NCBI GenBank assembly: GCA_009773755.1
Contig: WSZJ01000051.1
Span: 1 to 50,634 of the forward strand
Direction of reading: 5' to 3'
Source of the DNA: Planctomycetota bacterium
GTDB taxonomy: Bacteria > Planctomycetota > MHYJ01 > WSZJ01
DNA length: 50,634 nt
Made by a program: the position numbers and the translations under genes. Shown here one piece after another: positions 32,176 through 41,075 of this stretch (its first letter is position 1; every line of letters begins with the position of its first letter). The notes below the pieces were generated by a model that was not told where the DNA came from, searched no databases, and was given only the letters and a program-made list of their open reading frames with translations.

Positions 32176-33729
32176 ATGCATGCGGAGGACGCGTATCTCT
32201 TCCGGCACGCGCTTCTGCGCGACGCCGCGTACCAACTGCAACTCCCTGGCGACCGCGCGAAGCTGCACGCGCTTGCCTTTGAAATCATCGAGCGCCTCCA
32301 CGGCGGGCGCGCGCTCGAACCTCCGCCGCTTGACGCCATTGACCCGCCCAGGGTTGCGCATCACCCAACCGACCTGGTCGCAGTCGAGCTTGCCGACCAC
32401 GCCAAAGCAGCCCAGGTCGCTTTCAGTGACGGTTCTTCAACCATGGCCGCGCTCAGCGTCCTCTACTTGCGCCGGGCCGCTGAGTATGCCGAAACTCAAT
32501 ACAGAAATCGGGCCGCAGCCCAATGCTGGCAAACGCTCGCGGACCGCTCACCTGAGCTGGTGTCGCGTTACGCATTGCGCCGCGCGGCGGAGGCGTTCAA
32601 GAATGCAGGGTTGTTGAAGGAAGCGGAGGCGACGCACCAGCTGGTTCTCGACCGGTGGCGAAAGGCCGGCAACCGACGCGGGGAGTGCGTTCATCTCAAT
32701 GGACTTGGCATCATTTTTCAGTCCACAGGCCGGATGGAGCAGGCGACGCAGGCCTATGAGCAGGCGTTGTCGATTCAACGGGAAGCAGGAGATCGGCGGA
32801 GCGAAGGCGTAACCATGTCCAATCTTGCAGTCGTCTGCCAGGGTGTTGGAGACGTAGCCCGGGCAGAACAACTTTACGAGCAGTCTCTGGCAGTCTGTCG
32901 CGACGTCAGCGACGCCGCGGGCACGGGCAGGGCACTTCACAATCTTGGTTTGTTGTACTGCGACACCGGCCGCATGGCGCTCGCGGAACAGTACCTCCGG
33001 GAGTCGCTTGAAATAGACCGCGCGTTGCAGGACGCACGGGGTGAAGGCATCGCGCTCGCCAACCTGGCAATCGTTTACCACAACACGGGACGGTTGGAGA
33101 AAGCGGAGCAGCACTTCAAGCAGGCGCTGGCACTTCACCGCGAAACGGGCAATCGCATGCTGGAAGGCATGGCGCTGGGATCTCTGGCCAACGTTCTGGC
33201 CGCAAATCGGTGCTTCAGGGAAGCTGAAGCTGCATTTGAAGGTGCGCTCGCCATCAGTCGCGAAGTAGGCAATCGGCGCTCGGAGGGCGTCACGCTGAGC
33301 AATCTGGCATGCATGTACCTTGACAGCGGACGCGCAGAATTGGCCCAACATCTCTTCATCCGGGCCCTTGCAGTTCACCGCAGTGTCGGAAACCGACGAT
33401 TCGAAGGAGTTGATCTGGGCAATATCGCCATCCGCCGCAGGGATGCCGGGAGCTACCGGGAAGCGGAACTCCTGTTCCATCAGGCCTTAGCCATCCATCG
33501 CGAGGTCGGCCACCGCCGCTTTGAAGCAATTCATCTCTGCGAATACGCCTTGTGCCTGCTCGCGCTTCAGCGGGTAGCGGATGCTCAAGAATCCTGGCGG
33601 CAAGGAGCGGCCATCCTGCAAGAAGTGGCGGACTGCGATTCTCTTGCGCTGAAATCGGCGGAAATGCGTGCCGCCTGCGGCAAGGCGGGGGTTTCGCCAT
33701 TTGACGAAGCGCCGCGAGAAGAAGCGTAG
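32176..33729 (+). CDS. TPR protein with STAND-like FRHALLRDAAYQ module, paralogue 3
   Basis: A 517-residue protein from ATG 32176, four codons before AYLFRHALLRDAAYQLQLPG. It has the family plan: motif, variable helical region (about 40-150), about nine 40-residue repeats (EQALSIQREAGDRRSEG, FKQALALHRETGNRMLEG, EGALAISREVGNRRSEG, HQALAIHREVGHRRFEA) and the tail MRAACGKAGVSPFDE. Longer starts would include the remnant of another copy. Base use is visibly less GC-rich and the repeats more diverged than in the two leftward paralogues, suggesting an older or separately acquired copy. No ATPase domain. Confidence 0.8.
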   Translation: MHAEDAYLFRHALLRDAAYQLQLPGDRAKLHALAFEIIERLHGGRALEPPPLDAIDPPRVAHHPTDLVAVELADHAKAAQVAFSDGSSTMAALSVLYLRRAAEYAETQYRNRAAAQCWQTLADRSPELVSRYALRRAAEAFKNAGLLKEAEATHQLVLDRWRKAGNRRGECVHLNGLGIIFQSTGRMEQATQAYEQALSIQREAGDRRSEGVTMSNLAVVCQGVGDVARAEQLYEQSLAVCRDVSDAAGTGRALHNLGLLYCDTGRMALAEQYLRESLEIDRALQDARGEGIALANLAIVYHNTGRLEKAEQHFKQALALHRETGNRMLEGMALGSLANVLAANRCFREAEAAFEGALAISREVGNRRSEGVTLSNLACMYLDSGRAELAQHLFIRALAVHRSVGNRRFEGVDLGNIAIRRRDAGSYREAELLFHQALAIHREVGHRRFEAIHLCEYALCLLALQRVADAQESWRQGAAILQEVADCDSLALKSAEMRAACGKAGVSPFDEAPREEA

Positions 33730-33739
33730 GCTCATCTGG

Positions 33740-34234
33740 CCGTCTTGCCCGGAAGCGCTGGCGGTTCACCGCGAGGTGGGAAACCGGCACGCCCTCGCGC
33801 AGGCGCTGGGAAACCTGGTCGCTCTTTACCGCGAGTCGGGCCGACCGGAGGCGGCGGAGGAATCGGGCGAACAGGCGCTGGCCATCGTCCGGGCGTTCGG
33901 GGAGCGCGCCAACGAGGGCGTCGCGCTCGGCCAGATGGCGGGTCTCTACCACGAGACCGGGCGCCACGAGCGGGCGGAGGCTGCGTTCGAACAGGCGGTG
34001 GCCATTCACCGCTCCGTGCGAAATGCGCGCTGGGAGGGAATTCACCTGTGCGACTGGTCCCTGTTGAGGCTCTCGCAGGGACGGCACCCGGAGGCCGGCG
34101 GCCTCTTCCGCGAAGGAATCGCCATTCTCGCCAGGATCGGCGACACGGTCGCGCTGGAGTCCCGCCGGAAGGAGATGCAGGCCGCGTGCCGGGCCGCAGG
34201 GGTCTCTCCCTTCGACTCGCTCCGGACGCCCTGA
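33740..34234 (+). pseudogene. 5'-truncated TPR-family copy (C-terminal repeats only)
   Basis: Directly after the stop of paralogue 3 another frame opens in mid-repeat (EALAVHREVGNRHALAQALG), with three to four 40-residue units and the full family tail MQAACRAAGVSPFDS. The FRHALLRDAAYQ module and most repeats are missing and no ribosome site precedes it. It is GC-richer than paralogue 3, so it is not simply that gene's own duplicated end. It could still be translated by read-through or re-initiation, but a deletion remnant is more likely. Confidence 0.7.
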
Positions 34235-34247
34235 CCTCGAACGTAAA

Positions 34248-34274
34248 CCGGCCGCGCGGGTCTCGCGCGGCCGG
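34248..34274. terminator. GC hairpin between convergent genes
   Basis: A perfect 11-bp inverted repeat (34248-34258 with 34264-34274, loop GGTCT) lies between the TPR remnant and the stop of the Fn3/PPC gene. It lacks a U-tract on either side but is well placed as a bidirectional stop or RNA-stabilising end. Confidence 0.5.
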
Positions 34275-34292
34275 AGGATCGTCCGAAGTCGC

Positions 34293-37200
34293 CTACCGTC
34301 GCTGAATGACGTACGTCTTCGTCGCGGAACCGGCGCCCGTCGCGTCCTCGACGGTCACCGTGTACGCGCCGGAAACCGGGGCGATGAAGGAGACTTCGAG
34401 GGTGGGAAGCGGATTCGTGACGCTTTCGGCGCTTACGTTCGCGAGGCCGTTCTCGCTGACCGCCAGGACGTTGCCGCCCGCGTCGCGGACCGTCACCCGC
34501 GGAGAGAGCGTGGAGCCCCAACCCGACCGCTGGTCGTCGCCATCGCTTCCCGGCGGCACCGCCGCCCGGCCCGCGTAGACGGAGAGCGTGATCAGCTGCG
34601 TCGCGGTCGCGGTGAAGCCGAAGGCGTCGGCGTCGCCTGCGGAAGCGACGGACCCTGCCGCGCGGCCGGCGGCATCGAGCGCGCCGGGGGAAGCGGGATC
34701 GTCGTTGGGCTCGGTTTCCCAGGCCGCGTCCTTGAAGAGGACGAGGCGGAAGGCGTAGAAGGAGCCGTTGCCCTTGCCGGTGAAGCGGAGGTAGTGAGTT
34801 CCGGAAGCCGTGAGGATGGAGCGGAACGTGTTGAAGGCGCCTGCGGGCGCTTCGCCCGGCAGGACGGTGATGCCGTCGGACGCGAGCAGCTCGATGCCGA
34901 CGTCGTGCTTCGCGGCGTCGGAGTTGACCTTGTCGTAGACTTCGACGCGGATCATGTCGCCCGCGGCGGCGTCGAACGCGAAGACGTCGTCGTCCTTCGA
35001 GCCGGTGGTCCCTGCCACGAACGTCCCGTACCCGACCGGATTGGCTGTGGCGGGCGTGTCGTTGGGTTCGACGTCGAAGCCGCCCTGCGCCGGCGCGGCG
35101 TTGATGGCCAGGAAGTACGGCCCTTCGCCGGCCGACCCGCCGTCCTCGATGACGCGGACGGTGTAGGTGCCGGGGACATCGGCGTAGTAGGCGAGCTCGA
35201 CGTCGTGGAAAACGGTGCTGGAGACTTTCTCGACCTTTTTTCCATCGGGGCCGTAGAGCCAGAGGCGCGGATTGAAGTAGCCGGGCCCCTGGACGATCCC
35301 GTTGCGGTAAGCGGTAATGCCGAGGCGCAGGATGTCGCCCGCAGAGGCCGTGAACGCGAAGTAGTCGGACTCACCGTCGACGTGCCACCCGTAGACGGTG
35401 GCGGGCCCGGCGACGAACTCGGCCGTCGCCAGCGTGTCGTTCGCGCCGCTCGCGCCCGCGGCTTCCGCTTCGAAGGTCACCGTCATCGGAACGTCCTGGA
35501 CGAGCACGGCGTACTCGCGCTCGGCGTTTCCATTCGAGGCCTGCAGCCGGAGGAAGTACGTTCCGGCGGCGGGAATCCGGAAGAGCGGGACATCGAGGTC
35601 GTGGTCGCCGTCGAGCCACGCGGCGCGGTCGTGCCGCAGCAGCTCGGTGCCGGCGGCGTCGAGGATCTTGAGAATCGGGATCGCGTCAGAAGTGTTCCAG
35701 CCCTGCTGGGTCATGCGCGTGCTGAAGAGATCGACGCGGATGATGTCGCCGGCCGAGGCGCCGAAGGACCAGAAGTCGACGTCGTCGAACGTATCGAGGC
35801 GGCCATGGCCGGGGGTCCCGATGGGAAGCGGAGTGGCCGTGTCGATCGTGCTGTTGGGTTCGGTCTCCTCGATCGTGAGCTGAACCGGTTGAGCGGAGGT
35901 CGTGCCCGAAGCAGGATTTGAGAGGGCGCCCAGGTTCGGGACTTCGTCTCCCGTGCGAATCGCGAAGTGCCGCGTGACGCCGGGTGCGAGGCCATCGACG
36001 ACGAAGACCTGCATCGATCCGGCGGGCTGCGGCGCCGGCACGCCGGGCACCTGGGAAGCGGCAGCGAAATCGGCGAGCGTGAGAATCGGCGACGTCGAAA
36101 TGCGGAGGTCGTAAAAGGCCGCGATGCCCGCCGCGCCGTCGTCGCCGGGCGCCGTCCAGGACACCGTCAGGCTTTGATCCGTCCAGGCCACGACCGCGAG
36201 ATCCGCGATCGCCGCGGGCGGCGTCACGTCCGGCGGCGGCAGCGTCGTCCCCGAAGGCGAATTCGACAGCGCCCCCGTGTTCGGCACTTCGTCGCTCGCC
36301 TTGATCGCGAACCAGTACTGCGTCGCGGGCAGGACCCCGTTGACGACCATGACTTCCGGCGTCCCCGCCGGCGAAGGAACCAGCACCGGCCCGGCCGGCG
36401 TCGCCGCGTCGAACTCGGCGTCGGTCGTAATCGGCGCAAGCGACATTCTCACGTCGTAGGAGGCCGCTGTCCCGGAAGCGCCGTCGTCGCCGGGCGCCGT
36501 CCAGCCGAGCGTCAGCGTGTCGTACGTCGCGGCCGTGACCGCCAGGTCGAGGATCGCACCGGGCGCAATCACGTCGGTCCCCGCCGTGGCGGCCGTCGGA
36601 ACGTTCGACAGCGCGCTCGCGTTGGGCACTTCGTCGCTCGTCTTCAGCGCGAACCAGTACGTCGTCCCGGGCGTCAGCCCGTTGATCACCAGCGCGTCCG
36701 TCTCCCCCGCAGGCGCCGGCACCGGCTCACCGGCGGCCGGCGTCGCCGCCGCGAAATCCGCTTCGCTGACGATCGGCGCCGTTGCGTAGCGCAGGTCGTA
36801 CGAGGAGGAGGTTCCCGACATGCCGTCATCCCCGGGAGCCGTCCATTGCAGCGAGGCGCTCACCGATGTGGTTCCAAGAACCGTCAGGTCCGTCACCGCC
36901 GCCGGAGGCGTGACGTCAGGCGCGGGAAGCGTCGTTCCGCGGGGCGAATTCGAGATGCCGCTCGCGTTGCCGGCCTCGTCGAGCGTCTTCAGTGCGAACC
37001 AGTAGGACGTGCCTGGCAGCAATCCGGCGACCGCCATCAGCTCAGGCCAACTCGAGGGCGCAGGCGCCGGCTCGCCGCTGACCTGCGTCGCCGCCGTGAA
37101 ATCCGCTTCGGTGTTGATCGGGGTGAAGGCATACCTCAGGTCGTACGCGGCCGCCTGCCCCGCGGTGCCGTCGTCACCGGGCGCGGTCCACGTCAGCGTC

Positions 37201-37370
37201 ACCGTGGAGTCCGTCGTCCCCGTCACGGACAGGTTGTTGGTCTGTGAAGGCGCTACGACATCCGCGGACGAATCGCCCGCGGACCAATGGTGATGTCGCC
37301 GGCGATGGCATCCCGCGAGGAGCGCTGAAACGACGAGCAGAACGAGCAGAAGGCGATGTGTGCGATTCAT
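34293..37370 (-). CDS. fibronectin-III / PPC multidomain surface lipoprotein
   Basis: A 1025-residue protein from ATG 37370 (GGGAG upstream). The signal HRLLLVLLVVSALLAGC gives lipobox Cys 21, followed directly by a basic/His-rich CHRRRHHHW. Four fibronectin type III domains of about 105 residues follow (each with TWTAPGDDG, YDLRY, then GLTPGTTYWFALKTSDE-like strands). Then come four bacterial pre-peptidase C-terminal (PPC) domains, each opening with ETEPN/DVEPN and containing D-x-D-x-F/W and AGTY strands. No catalytic domain is encoded. Expected on the cell surface, binding polymer or protein. The repeats give near-identical DNA blocks about 315 bases apart. Confidence 0.9.
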   Translation of the reverse strand: MNRTHRLLLVLLVVSALLAGCHRRRHHHWSAGDSSADVVAPSQTNNLSVTGTTDSTVTLTWTAPGDDGTAGQAAAYDLRYAFTPINTEADFTAATQVSGEPAPAPSSWPELMAVAGLLPGTSYWFALKTLDEAGNASGISNSPRGTTLPAPDVTPPAAVTDLTVLGTTSVSASLQWTAPGDDGMSGTSSSYDLRYATAPIVSEADFAAATPAAGEPVPAPAGETDALVINGLTPGTTYWFALKTSDEVPNASALSNVPTAATAGTDVIAPGAILDLAVTAATYDTLTLGWTAPGDDGASGTAASYDVRMSLAPITTDAEFDAATPAGPVLVPSPAGTPEVMVVNGVLPATQYWFAIKASDEVPNTGALSNSPSGTTLPPPDVTPPAAIADLAVVAWTDQSLTVSWTAPGDDGAAGIAAFYDLRISTSPILTLADFAAASQVPGVPAPQPAGSMQVFVVDGLAPGVTRHFAIRTGDEVPNLGALSNPASGTTSAQPVQLTIEETEPNSTIDTATPLPIGTPGHGRLDTFDDVDFWSFGASAGDIIRVDLFSTRMTQQGWNTSDAIPILKILDAAGTELLRHDRAAWLDGDHDLDVPLFRIPAAGTYFLRLQASNGNAEREYAVLVQDVPMTVTFEAEAAGASGANDTLATAEFVAGPATVYGWHVDGESDYFAFTASAGDILRLGITAYRNGIVQGPGYFNPRLWLYGPDGKKVEKVSSTVFHDVELAYYADVPGTYTVRVIEDGGSAGEGPYFLAINAAPAQGGFDVEPNDTPATANPVGYGTFVAGTTGSKDDDVFAFDAAAGDMIRVEVYDKVNSDAAKHDVGIELLASDGITVLPGEAPAGAFNTFRSILTASGTHYLRFTGKGNGSFYAFRLVLFKDAAWETEPNDDPASPGALDAAGRAAGSVASAGDADAFGFTATATQLITLSVYAGRAAVPPGSDGDDQRSGWGSTLSPRVTVRDAGGNVLAVSENGLANVSAESVTNPLPTLEVSFIAPVSGAYTVTVEDATGAGSATKTYVIQRR

Positions 37371-37733
37371 GGTGGAGTCTCCCAGCGAGATGGGGCCGAC
37401 CCGGCGCCCAGCCGCGGATACGCGGCTGTTCCCACGAAGCGTTCGTTTCGTCCCCACTGCGATTAAGGCTTATCGCAACTGGCGTGCGAGATCGGACCTC
37501 TCCTCGCGATACGCGCGGCGTCGCCAAGCGCAGGTGGGTCCTGCCAATCGACTTCAGCGCTGAAACCCGCGGAGTTCTGCGCGACAATCACCACCCGCTT
37601 CGCCCGCGGCGATCGCGTGCTTTTCCGCGTCTCGCGCAATTTCCCGCGCTTCGCAATAGAACCTGGAAACCGCCAGCCTCGCCGCCAGGGACTCAAGCTT
37701 TCCCACCGGCGCTCCTTCGAACGGCCGTCGCTT
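37371..37733 (-). other. 363-base intergenic region with structured leader of the Fn3/PPC gene
   Basis: No supported gene. Close to the Fn3/PPC start and reading leftward there are three successive hairpins: GCGAT...ATCGC (37459-37476), ACGAA...TTCGT (37434-37451) and a perfect 8-bp stem CAGCCGCG-N4-CGCGGCTG (37409-37428). They lie about 38-105 bases before the ATG, where a riboswitch or RNA thermometer would sit. The half nearer hipA shows nothing I can interpret. Confidence 0.4.
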
Positions 37734-39110
37734 TCACCTTCCTGGCAAACTCCTCGATCTCCCGCATGAGCGCTTCGATTTCCGCGAAGCTGCGCCGCGC
37801 CCGCGCAGTTCCTTCCGGCATTCTTCCAGCCTCGACTTCAACGGTCCTAGCAGCGCCGATACGGCGCGCGGCTCAAGGCGGTCCGCGGCCGCCTGCTCGC
37901 GCACGGTTGGAAGCGCGGTGATGATGCGTGCGGCGAGCGCGGCGACGCTCGCGACAGTCCCCGCCGGGTCGAGCCGGAGTTCCCGCGCCAGGGCGGTCCA
38001 TTGGCGGCGCCCGATGCGCGCCAGGCGATACTCTCCGCCGATCTTCATCGCCAGCCGGAGTTGCCGCTGGTCGAAGTCAGGGTAGGGAAGCGCGCTCGCC
38101 AGGTCGTAGAGCGGCGCGAGTCGCACGCGACCGCCGGCGCCGTGGAGGATCGAGAAATTCTTCGCGTGCGCGTCGGTCCCCGCGGTCAGCCAGCTGAACG
38201 CCAGGGCGTCCACGAAGGCGTCGATGTCCTCGGGGACATTCGAGGAGTGGGCGCGCAGCAGCTCGACGATCACCGCGGGGGAAGGGCCTCCGTCGTTCTG
38301 GTACTTGAGGGCCGGGCGTATGCCGAGGGACTGGCAGGCATCCTCCTGGTGAACGCGCAGAATGGAAGGGACGCCCGCCGACTTCGGTGAGCTGGTCTCT
38401 TTTCCACGCATCCGGTCGTACCGCTCCACGACGATCGCGATTTCTCCGGCGAATCGCCGCACTTCCGACGTCGCCGCGGCCAGCCCCGCTTCGCGCGCCA
38501 GCACCAGGCAGAGGTGCTCGTTCTCCACATGGCCCGCGAGCCCGGGCAGCGGCGGCTTCAGGATGTGCGTCGTCGGCGTGCGGCCGGCGGGGACGCCCCA
38601 GCGCCCGTCGTGGAGCAGAAGCGCAGTCTTGGGCTGCGACCCCCCGAGGCTGAACTGTCCCGTGTCCCGCGCCGCGCGCCAGGCGGCGTGGTCTTCCCGG
38701 AGCGCGCGGAGCCGGGCGGCGATCTCTCGCTCTTCGATCCACGCAACCTCCATCCGGCCGGGCCCGAGCAGCGCAGCGGCCCGCTCCGGCGCGGCGAACT
38801 GGACGGCGCCCGCGCAGTCTTCGCCGACGTGCGCCAGCAGGGCGAACGGACTTCGGGGGGAGGCGTGGAAGCGCCGGCCCCAGCGCTCGAGGACGAGTTC
38901 GTTGTCGGGCAGCAGGCCCCACAAGAAGGCCTCTGTGGCCCCATGCCCGTGATCCACGGCGGCGAGAGGCAGCGACAGTGAGAGAGGCACCGCGTCGTCG
39001 CGCCCGCGCCAGCCCGCGTCGTACGCGAACGCCTGCCGGCCGCGGCCGTCCTGCCTCACGCGCCCGGCCTCCACGCCCCAGAGAATCGCGACCAGCTCCC
39101 GTGCGCTCAC
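37734..39110 (-). CDS. hipA: HipA-type serine/threonine kinase toxin
   Basis: A 458-residue HipA-family protein kinase. The N-subdomain is followed by the kinase core with the Gly-rich loop FSLGGSQPKT (153-162), the catalytic loop GTDAHAKNFS (Asp 313) and the metal-binding APLYDLASALPYP (Asp 336). E. coli HipA phosphorylates glutamyl-tRNA synthetase and induces dormancy. A basic C-terminal tail of about 25 residues (RKSKRSCGRSR) is extra. GTG 39110 overlaps the hipB stop (GTGA). All catalytic residues look intact. Confidence 0.92.
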   Translation of the reverse strand: MSARELVAILWGVEAGRVRQDGRGRQAFAYDAGWRGRDDAVPLSLSLPLAAVDHGHGATEAFLWGLLPDNELVLERWGRRFHASPRSPFALLAHVGEDCAGAVQFAAPERAAALLGPGRMEVAWIEEREIAARLRALREDHAAWRAARDTGQFSLGGSQPKTALLLHDGRWGVPAGRTPTTHILKPPLPGLAGHVENEHLCLVLAREAGLAAATSEVRRFAGEIAIVVERYDRMRGKETSSPKSAGVPSILRVHQEDACQSLGIRPALKYQNDGGPSPAVIVELLRAHSSNVPEDIDAFVDALAFSWLTAGTDAHAKNFSILHGAGGRVRLAPLYDLASALPYPDFDQRQLRLAMKIGGEYRLARIGRRQWTALARELRLDPAGTVASVAALAARIITALPTVREQAAADRLEPRAVSALLGPLKSRLEECRKELRGRGAASRKSKRSCGRSRSLPGR

Positions 39111-39409
39111 CGCTTCGCCACACCCTTCCTGCGGTGGGCCGCGAGGATGCCGTCGATGTCGACCGCCGCTCCAACCGTGCGTCCTCCGGGTGCAGGTGCC
39201 GCGTCCTCACCGGCCCGCAGCCCGACGCCGAGCGTCTCCAGCGTCCGGAGCACCAGCCCGACAGGCGCGCCGCGCTTGCCCCCCTCGGCCTCGACGATCC
39301 ACTGCCGGCTCACGCCGACGCGAAGCGCCAGCGTCCGCTGGTCGAGCCCGAGGGCGCGGCGCCGCTCGCGGATGAGGGCTCCGATGTCGGAAGGGGTGCG
39401 CAGTCGCAT
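39107..39409 (-). CDS. hipB: HipB-type antitoxin, Xre helix-turn-helix
   Basis: A 100-residue Xre-family DNA-binding protein. Its helix-turn-helix covers about 7-60 (IGALIRERRRALGLDQRTLA, then VGVSRQWIVEAEGGKR), and the C-terminal 35 residues are flexible. It is the usual partner of HipA: it binds and restrains the toxin and represses the operon. It lies upstream of hipA with a four-base overlap, behind a good promoter with a palindrome next to the -35 box. Confidence 0.9.
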   Translation of the reverse strand: MRLRTPSDIGALIRERRRALGLDQRTLALRVGVSRQWIVEAEGGKRGAPVGLVLRTLETLGVGLRAGEDAAPAPGGRTVGAAVDIDGILAAHRRKGVAKR

Positions 39410-39439
39410 GGGCGGGACTCCGGGAAGGGACGCCGGTGC

Positions 39440-39492
39440 ATTGTAATGGAGTCGCCGATCGATGACAAATCAATATGTCGTTGTACGACGAC
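39440..39492 (-). promoter_or_regulatory. hipBA promoter and candidate operator
   Basis: Leftward -35 TTGTCA (39463-39468) and -10 TACAAT (39440-39445) are separated by exactly 17 bases and end about 30 bases before the hipB ATG. Next to the -35 box lies an inverted repeat GTCGT-N6-ACGAC (39477-39492), a candidate HipB site for autoregulation. The whole island is AT-rich compared with its surroundings. Confidence 0.65.
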
Positions 39493-39668
39493 TTATGAAT
39501 GATATCAGTGAACGGCGACATGCGGAGACCCGGGCATGGGAGGCCCGAGTTTGTCGCGTCGTCGAGGTGGTCCCAGGGTCGGAGACGGAATGGGAAGTGT
39601 GGTCGCGAAAGTCGCCACGCACAACGTAGGATGATGTGCGAGGATTCTCCTATGGAGAGAACAGGTCG

Positions 39669-41063
39669 ATGAGATATCCCTGCCTGCTCTGCGGGCGATC
39701 GTTGGGCTACGAAGTCGTCGATATGAAAGTGCTGCAATGTCCTGGATGTGGGAACCACCTCGTCAGCACGATGTTGGAAGGCCTCGCCGTCCTGCCTTCG
39801 TGTGTGTCCCCGGCGGAGCTGCAGGGCGTCGAGCCGTTCAAGCTCTCGAAGCGCATTCAGGAACTCTTTGATGAGCGGGGATGCGGGTTGGCCTCGCACT
39901 TCCGCGGACTTCCGAGCGAGCGGGAGGCCCGCGCGGAGGCCGAGAAGAATGCAGCGCGGACTTCCTGGGCCGGCGTAATGTGGTTTCCGCCATTGGCCGA
40001 CATGTGGGCGGGGTTGGAGCCGCAGTTGGAAGAAATCCATCCAGTCGAAGGCAGAGACTACGAGTACGCCCATCGCCTGGGCTGGGACAAGGAGGGGCGA
40101 CTGATCTGGCAGGACTGGCCCTACGCGAAGTTGTTTGAGTCCTATGAGTATTCGGGTGCAACTCCGGTGCGCCGGCTGAGGTACGACGAAGGTCGGCCCG
40201 TCGAGATTGAACGCATCGTCTCGCCGCTTTTCTCGGAACGACTTACGCGAAATTCGCTGTCGATACCCGTTCGGACCCGGCTCTGCTGGAAGCGAGGGCT
40301 GCTCGACAGCGCGGCAGAAATTCTGGCGGGTGAAATCCTGGAAACGCGGGAGTACCGTCGACGCCGTGGGCAGCTTGTGGAAGTCCGTGTCAAGACTCTC
40401 AGGAAGATCGTTGGACATCCCCTTGCCTGGCAGCCGATTTTCTTCGAGGCCGCCAAAAAACGGGAAGTAATCGATGCCGTGCGACGCAGCGATGTCCGGA
40501 AAGTTCCGCGAACAGAGCCGCGTTATCTGGTGGAAGGGGGCGAGGGCAGCGAACTCGGAAGATTTGGAGAGGCCCCTGCACACGTGCACCTGCCTTCCTG
40601 CCCCGGCTGCGGTAATCCAATGCGGTGCCTTCTCTGGGTTGACCCGGTGGCCGTGCTCTGGTGCGATGCCTGCAGCTACCCCGTCGACCGAACCTGTGAT
40701 GAGCGAGCGTGGTTTGTGGATCATCGCGACCCGGGGAATCCGAAGGCGTTTTCCTTGCGACGGCACAAGAAGTCACGCCCGGAAGACGGCGGTGACCGGC
40801 TTCAGCCGAAACCGTGCGCCGCCGTGCTGGCGGATCCAACGCCGCTCGTGAAAGACCAATGTGTCGAGAAACTCGGTGGATCGCCGCTCTGGGTCCAATC
40901 CGAGGACTGGCAGTCATGTCCCAGATGCCAGAAGCTGATGTCCTTCTGGGGGCAAATCGGTCCCTCGGCGGCGGCTGGTTTCGAGTGGGGCGACGCAGGT
41001 GTGATCTACACCTTCTGGTGCGAGAAATGCCGAGTCACCGCTTCTACAATCCAGTGCTTTTGA
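39669..41063 (+). CDS. multi-zinc-ribbon protein with DUF1963-like C-terminus
   Basis: A 464-residue protein from ATG 39669. A zinc knuckle pair CLLCGR...CPGCGN opens the protein and a second ribbon CPGCGN...CDAC lies near residue 315. The C-terminal 80 residues (VEKLGGSPLWVQSEDWQSCP, then CQKLMSFWGQIG and YTFWCEKC) resemble the DUF1963/YwqG fold, with two more CxxC pairs. The middle (about 60-290) is charged and unassigned. YwqG-like proteins are uncharacterised and often linked to toxin or immunity loci. Base use is less GC-rich than in its neighbours, and it lies between hipBA and rtcB, which fits acquired DNA. No function assigned. Confidence 0.65.
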   Translation: MRYPCLLCGRSLGYEVVDMKVLQCPGCGNHLVSTMLEGLAVLPSCVSPAELQGVEPFKLSKRIQELFDERGCGLASHFRGLPSEREARAEAEKNAARTSWAGVMWFPPLADMWAGLEPQLEEIHPVEGRDYEYAHRLGWDKEGRLIWQDWPYAKLFESYEYSGATPVRRLRYDEGRPVEIERIVSPLFSERLTRNSLSIPVRTRLCWKRGLLDSAAEILAGEILETREYRRRRGQLVEVRVKTLRKIVGHPLAWQPIFFEAAKKREVIDAVRRSDVRKVPRTEPRYLVEGGEGSELGRFGEAPAHVHLPSCPGCGNPMRCLLWVDPVAVLWCDACSYPVDRTCDERAWFVDHRDPGNPKAFSLRRHKKSRPEDGGDRLQPKPCAAVLADPTPLVKDQCVEKLGGSPLWVQSEDWQSCPRCQKLMSFWGQIGPSAAAGFEWGDAGVIYTFWCEKCRVTASTIQCF

Positions 41064-41075
41064 AGTCGGGCGAGT

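Noticed and set aside
35967-37247. 426-codon plus-strand frame in the Fn3/PPC region
   Set aside because: Mirror of the Fn3 repeats on the other strand; Arg-rich low-complexity translation.
37463-37696. 77-codon minus-strand frame between the Fn3/PPC gene and hipA
   Set aside because: Arg-rich with no family or ribosome site, and it overlaps the hairpin-rich leader.
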